From assembly GCA_947302435.1 (NCBI GenBank), contig CAMYVQ010000015.1, forward strand, positions 1 through 57,538: 57,538 bases of DNA, read 5' to 3'. The stretch is from an uncultured Prevotella sp. (GTDB lineage: Bacteria > Bacteroidota > Bacteroidia > Bacteroidales > Bacteroidaceae). The position numbers and the translations under genes are program-made. Positions 8,928 through 16,295 of the stretch are shown here, piece by piece (positions within the stretch are counted from its first letter, which is position 1; the number at the start of each line of letters is the position of its first letter). The notes under the pieces were generated by a model. The model saw only the letters and a list, made by a program, of their open reading frames with translations. It ran no database searches and was not told where the DNA came from.

Positions 8928-10688
8928 ATGTATAGAACCAAAACTTGTGGCGAGCTTCGTCTCGCCGATGCCGGACAGGTAGTGAAGCTGGCCGGATGGG
9001 TGCAGCGCACCCGAAAGATGGGAGGCATGACCTTCGTTGATCTCCGCGACCGCTATGGTCTCACCCAGCTTGTCTTTATCGAAGAATCGGATGCTGTTCT
9101 CTGTGAGCGTGCCAACAAACTCGGACGCGAGTTCTGTATTCAGGTTGTGGGTAAGGTGAGCGAGCGCGAGTCGAAGAACCCCAAGATGCCTACGGGCGAC
9201 ATTGAGATTCTGGTCAGCGAACTGAACGTTCTCAGCGAGAGTCAGACACCTCCTTTCACCATTGAGGACAATACCGACGGCGGCGACGACATCCGCATGA
9301 AATACCGTTACCTTGACCTGCGCCGCTCGGCTGTGCGTAAGAACTTGGAGCTACGCCATCGTATGACCATCCTGATCCGTAACTTCCTTGACAATCTGAA
9401 CTTCATTGAGGTGGAGACACCGATCCTCATTGGTTCTACGCCTGAGGGAGCACGTGATTTCGTGGTGCCCTCGCGTATGAATCCCGGTCAGTTCTATGCG
9501 CTGCCCCAGAGCCCTCAGACCCTGAAGCAGTTACTGATGGTGAGTGGCTTCGACCGTTATTTCCAGATTGCCAAGTGCTTCCGCGACGAGGACCTGCGTG
9601 CCGACCGTCAGCCGGAGTTCACGCAGATTGACTGTGAGATGTCGTTTGTCGAGCAGGAAGACGTGTTGCAGATTTTCGAAGATTTGGCCCGTCACTTGTT
9701 TAAGGAGGTGCGCGGCGTGGAGCTTCCACCGCTTCAGCGCATGACGTGGCATGAGGCCATGCGTCGTTTCGGCTCGGACAAGCCAGACCTTCGTTTTGGT
9801 ATGGAGTTCGTAGAGTTGATGGATCAGTTGAAAGGAACGGGCACATTCCCTGTATTCAATGAGGCCAATTACATCGGTGGTATTTGTGTTCCCGGCTGTG
9901 CCGACTACACGCGCAAGCAGCTCGACCAGCTCACTGATTTCGTGAAGCGTCCGCAAGTAGGTGCCAAGGGTTTGGTTTATGTGAAGTTCAATGCCGACGG
10001 AACCGTGAAGTCTTCTATCGACAAGTTCTATGCCCCCGAAGTGTGGCAGCAGGTGAAAGTGGCTATGGGAGCCAAGGACGGTGACCTCGTCTTGATTCTT
10101 AGTGGCGACAATGCCAACAAGACGCGCGTGCAACTCTGCACCCTGCGTTTGGAGATGGGCGACCGTCTTGGCTTGCGTGATAAGGACAAGTTCGTGTGCC
10201 TGTGGATTGTCGACTTCCCCCTGTTCGAGTGGAGCGATGAAGAGCAGCGGCTCATGGCAACCCACCATCCGTTTACGATGCCCAACCCCGACGACATTCC
10301 TCTGCTCGACACCGACCCGGCCAAGGTGCGTGCCGTAGCTTACGACTTCGTCTGCAACGGTGTGGAAGTCGGTGGTGGATCGCTTCGTATCCACGACGGC
10401 AAGTTGCAGGAAAAGATGTTCCAGATTCTCGGCTTCACCCCCGAACGTGCGATGGCCCAGTTCGGCTTCCTGATCAATGCCTTCAAGTATGGTGCGCCCC
10501 CTCATGCAGGTCTTGCCTTCGGTCTTGATCGCTTCGTGAGTCTGATGGCTGGTCTCGACAGCATTCGCGACTGCATTGCTTTCCCGAAGAACAATAGTGG
10601 ACGCGACGTGATGCTCGATGCTCCTGGTGAACTTGACCCCAAGCAATTGGAAGAATTGCAATTAAAGATTGACTTACGTCAAGAATAG
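8928..10688 (+). CDS. aspS: Aspartyl-tRNA synthetase
   Basis: Charges tRNA-Asp with aspartate in the cytosol; class II synthetase of 586 residues, the usual bacterial length. It begins [16 protein letters not shown] with the N-terminal OB-fold anticodon-binding domain ([20 protein letters not shown]). Motif 2 is seen as [17 protein letters not shown] and motif 3 as [16 protein letters not shown]; an inserted GAD domain lies between them. The [15 protein letters not shown] stretch is typical of AspS. The ATG at 8928 is chosen because the protein N-terminus aligns with the family and because a TAnnTTTG promoter lies just ahead of it; in-frame codons upstream encode an A/T-rich non-family sequence. 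Confidence 0.97.
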   Translation: MYRTKTCGELRLADAGQVVKLAGWVQRTRKMGGMTFVDLRDRYGLTQLVFIEESDAVLCERANKLGREFCIQVVGKVSERESKNPKMPTGDIEILVSELNVLSESQTPPFTIEDNTDGGDDIRMKYRYLDLRRSAVRKNLELRHRMTILIRNFLDNLNFIEVETPILIGSTPEGARDFVVPSRMNPGQFYALPQSPQTLKQLLMVSGFDRYFQIAKCFRDEDLRADRQPEFTQIDCEMSFVEQEDVLQIFEDLARHLFKEVRGVELPPLQRMTWHEAMRRFGSDKPDLRFGMEFVELMDQLKGTGTFPVFNEANYIGGICVPGCADYTRKQLDQLTDFVKRPQVGAKGLVYVKFNADGTVKSSIDKFYAPEVWQQVKVAMGAKDGDLVLILSGDNANKTRVQLCTLRLEMGDRLGLRDKDKFVCLWIVDFPLFEWSDEEQRLMATHHPFTMPNPDDIPLLDTDPAKVRAVAYDFVCNGVEVGGGSLRIHDGKLQEKMFQILGFTPERAMAQFGFLINAFKYGAPPHAGLAFGLDRFVSLMAGLDSIRDCIAFPKNNSGRDVMLDAPGELDPKQLEELQLKIDLRQE

Positions 10689-10724
10689 TTCTTTATTTGA
10701 CAAATATGCCTAATTATCAGATAC

Positions 10725-10751
10725 TTGTGAACCGAATTAGTAGTACTTTTG
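10725..10751 (+). promoter_or_regulatory. Promoter of the winged-helix gene at 10804
   Basis: TTG at 10725-10727 and TACTTTTG at 10744-10751 are separated by 16 bases, the same spacing as the aspS promoter. The start codon follows 52 bases after the -7 element, leaving a short A/T-rich leader. Confidence 0.65.
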
Positions 10752-10803
10752 CACGCGAATAAGAAATCAATCCAAAAACGTGTTTTATTTATCATAATTT
10801 ATT

Positions 10804-11109
10804 ATGGCAGAAAAGAAATCTACAACGAAGAAGGCTGCTACTGAAAACAAGGAGACGGCAGCTAAGAAATCAACTACAGCCGCAAAGAAGGCTACAGCCA
10901 AGAATGTAATCGCAGTCAATGCTGAGAACATTGGTTTCAAGGCTGGTGATGTATATCAGGCTCTGGCAGCAGCTGAAAAGGCTCTCACCGTTGACGAGAT
11001 TGCCAAGGCTGCAAAAATTTCAAACGAGGAAACACTGCTCGGTCTCGGCTGGCTCTTCAAGGAGGGTAAGCTGTTGAGCACAGACGACAACAAGGTCGTT
11101 TTGGCTTAA
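10804..11109 (+). CDS. Winged-helix protein with Lys/Ala-rich tail (DUF2582)
   Basis: Small protein of 101 residues. Residues 1-36 are a low-complexity Lys/Ala/Thr tail (for example KKSTTAAKKATAK). Residues 37-101 form a compact winged-helix-turn-helix domain of the DUF2582 type (AGDVYQALAAAEKALTVDEI, then EETLLGLGWLFKEGKL). The basic tail plus a winged helix resembles linker-histone architecture and suggests DNA binding, but no target is known and this is inference. It has its own promoter and is followed by a strong terminator, so it is probably a single-gene transcript. Its high Lys/Ala codon content suggests good expression. Confidence 0.8.
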   Translation: MAEKKSTTKKAATENKETAAKKSTTAAKKATAKNVIAVNAENIGFKAGDVYQALAAAEKALTVDEIAKAAKISNEETLLGLGWLFKEGKLLSTDDNKVVLA

Positions 11110-11127
11110 TCGTAGCGTAACATCCAT

Positions 11128-11161
11128 AAAAGGTCGGTAAGATTTGATTACCGGCCTTTTT
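11128..11161 (+). terminator. Rho-independent terminator after the DUF2582 gene
   Basis: A 12-base stem AAAGGTCGGTAA / TTACCGGCCTTT with one G-T wobble and a 7-base loop, ending in a T run. It lies 19 bases after the stop codon at 11109. Confidence 0.85.
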
Positions 11162-11187
11162 CGTTCATTAGCACCCATTTTCCTCTA

Positions 11188-11541
11188 ATGACTTTTGACC
11201 AGCAGATATTGAAAATTCTTTCCGAAGTAGATGAACGGGGTATCAGTGTCTCGGCATTGACGAAGCACGTCTATAATATGAATTGTACATTCTTTTTTAC
11301 GCCCAACCTACAGGAGGTGAAGCAATATGTACAGCAATATCTGTTGCGAAATTCAAAGTCGTCGCAATCATTGATCGAAAGTACAGGGCGGCGCGGTTAT
11401 TACCGTCTCAACACAAAAAACTCCCCTAATGCACGCCAGCTGGTGTTGGACTTCCAACAAAAGAAGGAAAAACCGGAAGCGCAAGCTGAAGAGAGACCTC
11501 AGCAAGACTTGTCGCTGAATCTTTTTGGGGACGATTTCTGA
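11188..11541 (+). CDS. Small conserved-type hypothetical protein, probable winged helix
   Basis: Open frame of 117 residues starting with ATG at 11188. I do not recognise a named family. The first ~80 residues look like a small winged-helix DNA-binding domain: helix DQQILKILSEVDERG, helix VSALTKHVYNMN, then a strand pair ending in GRRGYYRLN. The last ~35 residues are charged and low complexity and end in LNLFGDDF. It lies between a terminator and a second, convergent terminator, so it is its own unit. DNA binding is inference from predicted secondary structure only. Confidence 0.6.
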   Translation: MTFDQQILKILSEVDERGISVSALTKHVYNMNCTFFFTPNLQEVKQYVQQYLLRNSKSSQSLIESTGRRGYYRLNTKNSPNARQLVLDFQQKKEKPEAQAEERPQQDLSLNLFGDDF

Positions 11542-11564
11542 ACAGATAAGAGTTGGTATGAAAA

Positions 11565-11596
11565 AAAGAGAAGACATTCGGAAACGTCTTCTCTTT
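11565..11596. terminator. Bidirectional terminator between convergent genes
   Basis: An 11-base perfect stem AAAGAGAAGAC / GTCTTCTCTTT around a 10-base loop, flanked by an A run on the left and T-rich DNA on the right. It lies between the stop of the plus-strand gene at 11541 and the stop of the minus-strand gene at 11603 and can serve both. Confidence 0.85.
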
Positions 11597-11602
11597 GTTG
11601 TC

Positions 11603-12010
11603 TTAGAATGGCAGGTCGTCGGCAACTCCTTCGCCTGCAGGCTCTTGTGCTGGAGGGAAGGGAGCAGTGGCTCCATTTTGTGGGACTGCAGCCTGCTGAG
11701 GTGCAAACGGGGTGGCGGCGGGAACCGTCTGGGCAGCCTGCCCACGGATAATGTTGTAGGCACGAATGTCATTGAACCAACGGCCGTTATATTCACGTGC
11801 GTCAATGTCGAACTGAACGGTAATCTCCTCACCAGGCTGAATGTTGAACTGCTTGATTCTATCTTCACCAAAGATGTTGAACACCATCTTGCGAGGATAC
11901 TGGCCGGGGATTTCAATTACGTACTCTTGTGTCATCCAGGGGTTGCCTGTGCGTTGCGACACACCACCTCTTGCCTCCATGATGGCAATTACTTTTCCTG
12001 TTAAATCCAT
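11603..12010 (-). CDS. DUF3127 OB-fold-like protein with SSB-like acidic tail
   Basis: Protein of 135 residues. Residues 1-90 match the Bacteroidota DUF3127 family: LTGKVIAIMEARGGVSQRTG, then WMTQEYVIEIPGQYPRKMVF and EYNGRWFNDIRAYNI. This layout of five strands with basic and aromatic residues looks like a single OB fold. It is followed by an Ala/Pro/Gln-rich linker and ends in DDLPF. The last residues resemble the conserved acidic C-terminal tip of single-stranded-DNA-binding protein (DDDIPF), which recruits repair and replication enzymes. Binding of single-stranded DNA is inference from these two features. It is divergent from dnaN, the next gene. Confidence 0.8.
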   Translation of the reverse strand: MDLTGKVIAIMEARGGVSQRTGNPWMTQEYVIEIPGQYPRKMVFNIFGEDRIKQFNIQPGEEITVQFDIDAREYNGRWFNDIRAYNIIRGQAAQTVPAATPFAPQQAAVPQNGATAPFPPAQEPAGEGVADDLPF

Positions 12011-12099
12011 AAAATATTTTGTTGTTATTGCTTGTTTTTTTCAATTCGTTTGCGAAATTACTAAAATAGTTTGAAAAGAGGAAAAAAAAATGAGATAAT

Positions 12100-12131
12100 T
12101 TTGTCGTTCACATAATATTTTTGTATTTTTG
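12100..12131 (+). promoter_or_regulatory. Promoter of dnaN operon
   Basis: TTTG at 12100-12103 and TATTTTTG at 12124-12131 are 20 bases apart, an ideal Bacteroidota -33/-7 pair. A second TATTTTTG overlaps at 12116-12123 but is badly spaced from the TTTG. The dnaN ATG lies 35 bases after the -7 element. Confidence 0.75.
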
Positions 12132-12166
12132 TACTCCGAAACTAAAAAACAAAACCAAATTATAAT

Positions 12167-13291
12167 ATGAGATTTACCGTATCAAGCACCGCATTGGGCA
12201 ATCGTTTGGTTGCTTTGTCAAGGGTGATTAACAGTAAGAATTCCTTGCCTATTCTTGGCGATTTTCTTTTTGAGATTGTTGACAACCGTTTGAATCTGAC
12301 CGCCTCCGACAGTGAGGTGATGATGAGGACATCTTTGGAGTTGAGCGATACCTATGGCGACGGTCGTTTCTGTGTGGGCAACCACGACCTTCTGGAAGCA
12401 GTGAAGGGCATTTCCGAGCAGCCCATCACTATTGACGTGAACCAAGACGAAAAAATTGCCCGTATCAGCTATCAGAATGGTATGTTCTCTCTGCCTGTTG
12501 AGAATGCTGACGAGTTCCCCCAGCCGCAGACCATTGCCGAGGGTGCAACGACAATCACTATCAGCACCCAGTTGCTGAGCGAAAACATCAACCGTTCCAT
12601 CTTTGCTACCGCTCAAGACGAGCTTCGCCCTGTGATGAACGGTATCTATTTTGACTTGACACCCGATTGTCTGGCCATTGTTGCCAGCGATGGCCACAAG
12701 TTGGTCCGCAACAAGGTTTTCTCTGTGAAGAGCGAGCAGCCAGCCGCTTTCATCCTTCCCAAGAAGCCCGCTTCGCTGTTGAAGAACCAGTTGGGCAAAA
12801 ACGGTGGCGACGTGGTGATTCGCTTCGACGAACGCAACGCAGAGGTGAATTTCGAGGACGGCCAGATTATTTGTCGTCTTATTGAAGGCCGTTATCCTAA
12901 CTATAATTCTGTGATTCCCCAGAACAACCCCAACCAGCTTACCGTCGACCGTGTGAGCCTTCTCTCCGCTCTCCGCCGTGTCCAGCCCTTCTCTAACGAT
13001 TCCAGCAATCTCATCCGCTTCCATGTGGAGAATGGAGTGCTGCAGCTCGATGCCGAGGACTACGATTTCTCAAAGACGGCTACAGAGAGCATGACATGCG
13101 ATTACAACGGCATGCCGATGAACATTGGTTTCAAAGGCTCTTCATTCATTGAGATTCTGAGCAATTTCGAATGTGAGCAGGTGATCATCCAGTTGGCCGA
13201 TCCCAGCCGTGCAGGTCTTGTGCTGCCCTCCGAGCAGCCCGAGAACCAAGACGTGCTCATGTTGATGATGCCAATGCTTATCAATGATTGA
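12167..13291 (+). CDS. dnaN: DNA polymerase III beta sliding clamp
   Basis: Ring-shaped processivity factor that tethers DNA polymerase to the template; 374 residues, normal for the family. Family signatures include the N-terminal MRFTVSSTALGNRLVALSRV, ILGDFLFEI, LTASDSEVMMRTSLEL, and the C-terminal hydrophobic-pocket region ending MLMMPML, which binds clamp-interacting peptides. A strong promoter lies 35 bases upstream. The DnaQ-like exonuclease ATG follows two bases after its stop, so it heads a run dnaN - exonuclease - coaBC - porD - recN. dnaN is not next to dnaA here, unlike in many other phyla. Confidence 0.96.
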   Translation: MRFTVSSTALGNRLVALSRVINSKNSLPILGDFLFEIVDNRLNLTASDSEVMMRTSLELSDTYGDGRFCVGNHDLLEAVKGISEQPITIDVNQDEKIARISYQNGMFSLPVENADEFPQPQTIAEGATTITISTQLLSENINRSIFATAQDELRPVMNGIYFDLTPDCLAIVASDGHKLVRNKVFSVKSEQPAAFILPKKPASLLKNQLGKNGGDVVIRFDERNAEVNFEDGQIICRLIEGRYPNYNSVIPQNNPNQLTVDRVSLLSALRRVQPFSNDSSNLIRFHVENGVLQLDAEDYDFSKTATESMTCDYNGMPMNIGFKGSSFIEILSNFECEQVIIQLADPSRAGLVLPSEQPENQDVLMLMMPMLIND

Positions 13292-13293
13292 AT

Positions 13294-14151
13294 ATGAAGC
13301 TGAACTTAAAGAAACCGCTGGTTATTTTCGATTTGGAGACCACGGGTCTTGATTTGGTCAAGGATCGTATTATCCAGATATCTTATATTAAGGTGTACCC
13401 CGACGGAAGGGAGGAACGGGGCAATTACCTTATCAATCCTGAACAGCACATCATGCCCGTCATCACTCAGTTGACGGGCATCTCCGATGCTGACGTGAAA
13501 GAAAAACCCACCTTCAAGCAGTTGGCCAAAACTCTGAACGACTGCTTTGTGGGATGCGACTTTGCCGGATTCAATTCCAATCACTTCGATATTCCCCTTT
13601 TGGCCGAGGAATTTCTTCGTGCCGGCATCGACTTTGATTTTTCCAAGTGCCGAATGATCGACGCACAGACCATTTTCCACAAAATGGAACGCCGCAATCT
13701 TGCTGCCGCCTATAAGTTCTATTGCGGTCATAAGATGGAGGAGGACTTCGAAGCCCACCGTGCCGACCAAGACACCGAGGCTACCTATCGGGTGCTGATG
13801 GGCGAACTCGACCGTTATGCCCCAGGTGCCAATGAAGAGCCGGAGAAGGTCTTGGTGAATGATATGGACGCGCTCAACGAGTTCTCGAAGACCAACAACA
13901 ATGTCGACTTTGCCGGGCGCATTGTCTGGGGCGAGGCCAAGGACGCGAAGGGCAACATCCTTCATGATGAGGAGGGCAAGCCCATGCTGATTGAGTATTT
14001 CAACTTTGGCAAGCATAAGGGCAAGACCGTGGTCGATGTCCTTCGTTCCGACCCTGGCTATTATGCATGGATTCTTGGCGGTGATTTCACTTATAACACC
14101 AAGCAGGTGCTCACCCGCATCCGTCTTAGGGAGGTGCAGAAACAGAAATAA
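13294..14151 (+). CDS. DnaQ-like 3'-5' exonuclease with ExoX-like C-terminal domain
   Basis: Exonuclease of 285 residues, probably proofreading or repair. Residues 1-170 form a DEDDh exonuclease: D13 and E15 in IFDLETTGLD, Exo II around FAGFNSNHFDIPLL, and the Exo III region HRADQDTEATYRVL with the catalytic His-Asp pair. A second small domain near the C-terminus, FNFGKHKGKTVVDVL then DPGYYAWILGGDF, is the ExoX-like C-terminal domain common in this group. The ATG at 13294 is used, two bases after the dnaN stop; a TTG at 13288 is in frame but overlaps dnaN. Co-transcription with the sliding clamp suggests it acts with the replisome. Confidence 0.88.
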   Translation: MKLNLKKPLVIFDLETTGLDLVKDRIIQISYIKVYPDGREERGNYLINPEQHIMPVITQLTGISDADVKEKPTFKQLAKTLNDCFVGCDFAGFNSNHFDIPLLAEEFLRAGIDFDFSKCRMIDAQTIFHKMERRNLAAAYKFYCGHKMEEDFEAHRADQDTEATYRVLMGELDRYAPGANEEPEKVLVNDMDALNEFSKTNNNVDFAGRIVWGEAKDAKGNILHDEEGKPMLIEYFNFGKHKGKTVVDVLRSDPGYYAWILGGDFTYNTKQVLTRIRLREVQKQK

Positions 14152-14153
14152 AC

Positions 14154-15362
14154 ATGCTGAAAGGTAAGAAGATTGTTTTGGGCATCACAGGCTCCATAGC
14201 CGCTTACAAAGCCTGCTACATCATCCGTGGGCTCGTCAAGGCCGGTGCCGAGGTGCAGGTGGTCATCACCCCTGCTGGCAAGGAGTTCATCACTCCCATC
14301 ACCCTGTCGGCACTGACGCAGAAGCCTGTCGTCAGCGAGTTCTTCTCGCAGCGCGACGGAACGTGGAACAGCCATGTGTCGCTGGGCCTTTGGGCCGATG
14401 CCATGCTTATTGCCCCCTGCACGGCTTCCACGTTGGGCAAGATGGCCAACGGTGTGGCCGACAACATGCTCATCACTACCTACCTGTCGATGAAGGCTCC
14501 CGTGTTTGTGGCTCCGGCCATGGATCTCGACATGTATGCTCATCCCACCACGCAGCAGAATCTTGACCGCCTGCGTTCTTTTGGCAATCATATCATCGAG
14601 CCTCAGAGTGGTTTCTTGGCCAGCGGACTCGAAGGCAAGGGTCGCATGGAGGAGCCTGAGAACATTGTCGCTTTCCTCGACAATTTCTTTGAGTCCAAGT
14701 CTCTTACAGGGAAGAAAGTCATGATTACCGCCGGTCCCACTTATGAGAAAATCGATCCCGTTCGCTTCATCGGCAACTATTCCAGTGGGAAGATGGGCTT
14801 CGCCCTGGCTGAAGAGTGTGTCCGACGCGGTGCAGAGGTGACGTTGGTGGCAGGTCCTAATGTCCCTCCACTCTCAACCTTCAGTTCTCACCTCATTCAC
14901 CGCATCGACGTGGAGAGTGCGCGAGAGATGCACCATGCCGCAGTAGAAGTCTTCCCACAGGCTGATGCTGCTATTCTCTGTGCCGCAGTAGCCGACTTCC
15001 GTCCTGAGTGCGTGGCAGACCAGAAAATCAAGAGGGTGGGGCAGACCATGGACATACACCTCGTCCCCAATCCCGACATTGCCGCTGAGTTGGGTAGCAT
15101 GAAGCGCAAAGGCCAATTGCTTGTCGGCTTTGCCCTCGAGACCAATGACGAAGAGACAAATGCCCAGTACAAGTTGGAGAAGAAGAATTTCGATTTCATC
15201 GTTCTCAATTCCCTCCGCAACGAAGGCACTTGCTTCAAGAGCGATGACAATCAGATTTCCATCATTTCGCGTGATGGCCGCAAAGATTACGGGAAGAAAC
15301 CGAAAAACCTTGTGGCTAAAGACATTATCGACACACTCGTTCAATGGACTATTTGTGACTGA
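14154..15362 (+). CDS. coaBC: Phosphopantothenoylcysteine decarboxylase / phosphopantothenate-cysteine ligase
   Basis: Bifunctional coenzyme A biosynthesis enzyme, 402 residues. The N-terminal CoaC flavoprotein part has the phosphate loop ITGSIAAYKA, catalytic H74 in WNSHVSLGLW and the flavin motif APCTASTLGKMANG. The C-terminal CoaB part starts at ITAGPTYEKIDPVRFIGNYS and includes the dimer and CTP-binding regions (SSGKMGFALA, then ADFRPECVADQKIK). The usual PAMN motif of CoaC reads PAMD here (D124). The start follows the exonuclease stop by two bases. Neighbours in replication and repair do not suggest a direct link; the grouping is an operon of housekeeping genes. Confidence 0.95.
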   Translation: MLKGKKIVLGITGSIAAYKACYIIRGLVKAGAEVQVVITPAGKEFITPITLSALTQKPVVSEFFSQRDGTWNSHVSLGLWADAMLIAPCTASTLGKMANGVADNMLITTYLSMKAPVFVAPAMDLDMYAHPTTQQNLDRLRSFGNHIIEPQSGFLASGLEGKGRMEEPENIVAFLDNFFESKSLTGKKVMITAGPTYEKIDPVRFIGNYSSGKMGFALAEECVRRGAEVTLVAGPNVPPLSTFSSHLIHRIDVESAREMHHAAVEVFPQADAAILCAAVADFRPECVADQKIKRVGQTMDIHLVPNPDIAAELGSMKRKGQLLVGFALETNDEETNAQYKLEKKNFDFIVLNSLRNEGTCFKSDDNQISIISRDGRKDYGKKPKNLVAKDIIDTLVQWTICD

Positions 15363-15367
15363 ATAAT

Positions 15368-16270
15368 ATGAAGCGTTTTTTTTTCCTGACGGCTCTGTTT
15401 GTCCTGACCATGCACGTACAGGCACAGGAGCTGATAGCCAAGGTGAACATCAATTCGCAGCAGGTGCAGGGCACCGACAAGTCGGTGTTCGAGAACCTGC
15501 AGCAGACGTTAGAGCAGTTTATTAACGAAAGGCAGTGGACGGACTTGCAGTTTCAGCAGAACGAGCGTATCTCGTGTACCTTCAATATAACGGTGACGAA
15601 GTACGACCAGAGTGCCAACCGTTTCACCTGTATGGCACTTGTTCAGGCTAACCGCCCGGTGTTCAACTCGGCCTACACCTCCACCTTATATAATAATAGG
15701 GACAAGAACTTCGACTTTGATTTCGCCCAGTTCGACCAATTGAACTATAACGAGGAGTATCTGGACAACCAGTTGGTGGCGTTGGTCGCCTATTACGCAT
15801 ACCTCATCATCGGGTTAGACTTGGACAGCTTTGCACCTATGGGTGGCACCGATATTCTGCAACGGTGCATGAATCTGGTGAACAATGCCCAAAACCTCGA
15901 CTTCCCGGGATGGAAATCGTTTGAAGATTCCCGTAACCGCTTCGCCATCATCAACGACTATCTCGACGAGGCCATGAAGCCCTTCCGCCAGTTGCAGTAT
16001 GACTATTATCGCACGGGACTCGACGAGATGGCCCAGAACGTGGAGCGTGGCCGCACGAACGTGACGACGGCCTTAGAGACGGGATTGAAGAAAGCCCATG
16101 AGGACAAGCCGCTGAGCCTGTTGCCCCAGATTTGGACAGATTACAAGAAGGACGAGCTGGCCAGTATTTACAAAGGCAAGGGGACGCAGAAGGAAAAGCA
16201 GAGTGTCTATGATATTCTTTTCGGTCTCAATGCTTCCCAAAACACGACGTGGGAAAAGATCAAGCAATGA
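15368..16270 (+). CDS. porD: PorD/DUF4835 family protein (type IX secretion associated)
   Basis: Protein of 300 residues with a signal peptide (FFFLTALFVLTMHVQAQ) that places it in the cell envelope. The mature part begins ELIAKVNINSQQVQGTDKSV and contains ISCTFNITVTKYDQ and YLDNQLVALVAYYAYLIIGLDLDSFAPMGGT in parts, which match the DUF4835 family; PorD of Porphyromonas belongs there and is needed for type IX protein secretion. Function is known from that family; here it is inference. Placement between coaBC and recN is a layout I recall from other Bacteroidota. A separate gene at 32716 encodes a CHU_C-domain protein, a plausible type IX substrate. Confidence 0.85.
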   Translation: MKRFFFLTALFVLTMHVQAQELIAKVNINSQQVQGTDKSVFENLQQTLEQFINERQWTDLQFQQNERISCTFNITVTKYDQSANRFTCMALVQANRPVFNSAYTSTLYNNRDKNFDFDFAQFDQLNYNEEYLDNQLVALVAYYAYLIIGLDLDSFAPMGGTDILQRCMNLVNNAQNLDFPGWKSFEDSRNRFAIINDYLDEAMKPFRQLQYDYYRTGLDEMAQNVERGRTNVTTALETGLKKAHEDKPLSLLPQIWTDYKKDELASIYKGKGTQKEKQSVYDILFGLNASQNTTWEKIKQ

Positions 16271-16295
16271 GCAACCTTCAATTTTTTGAAACTCA

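Noticed and set aside
9531..10661. 376-codon open frame antisense to aspS
   Set aside because: aspS is unambiguous and the antisense translation has no motif.
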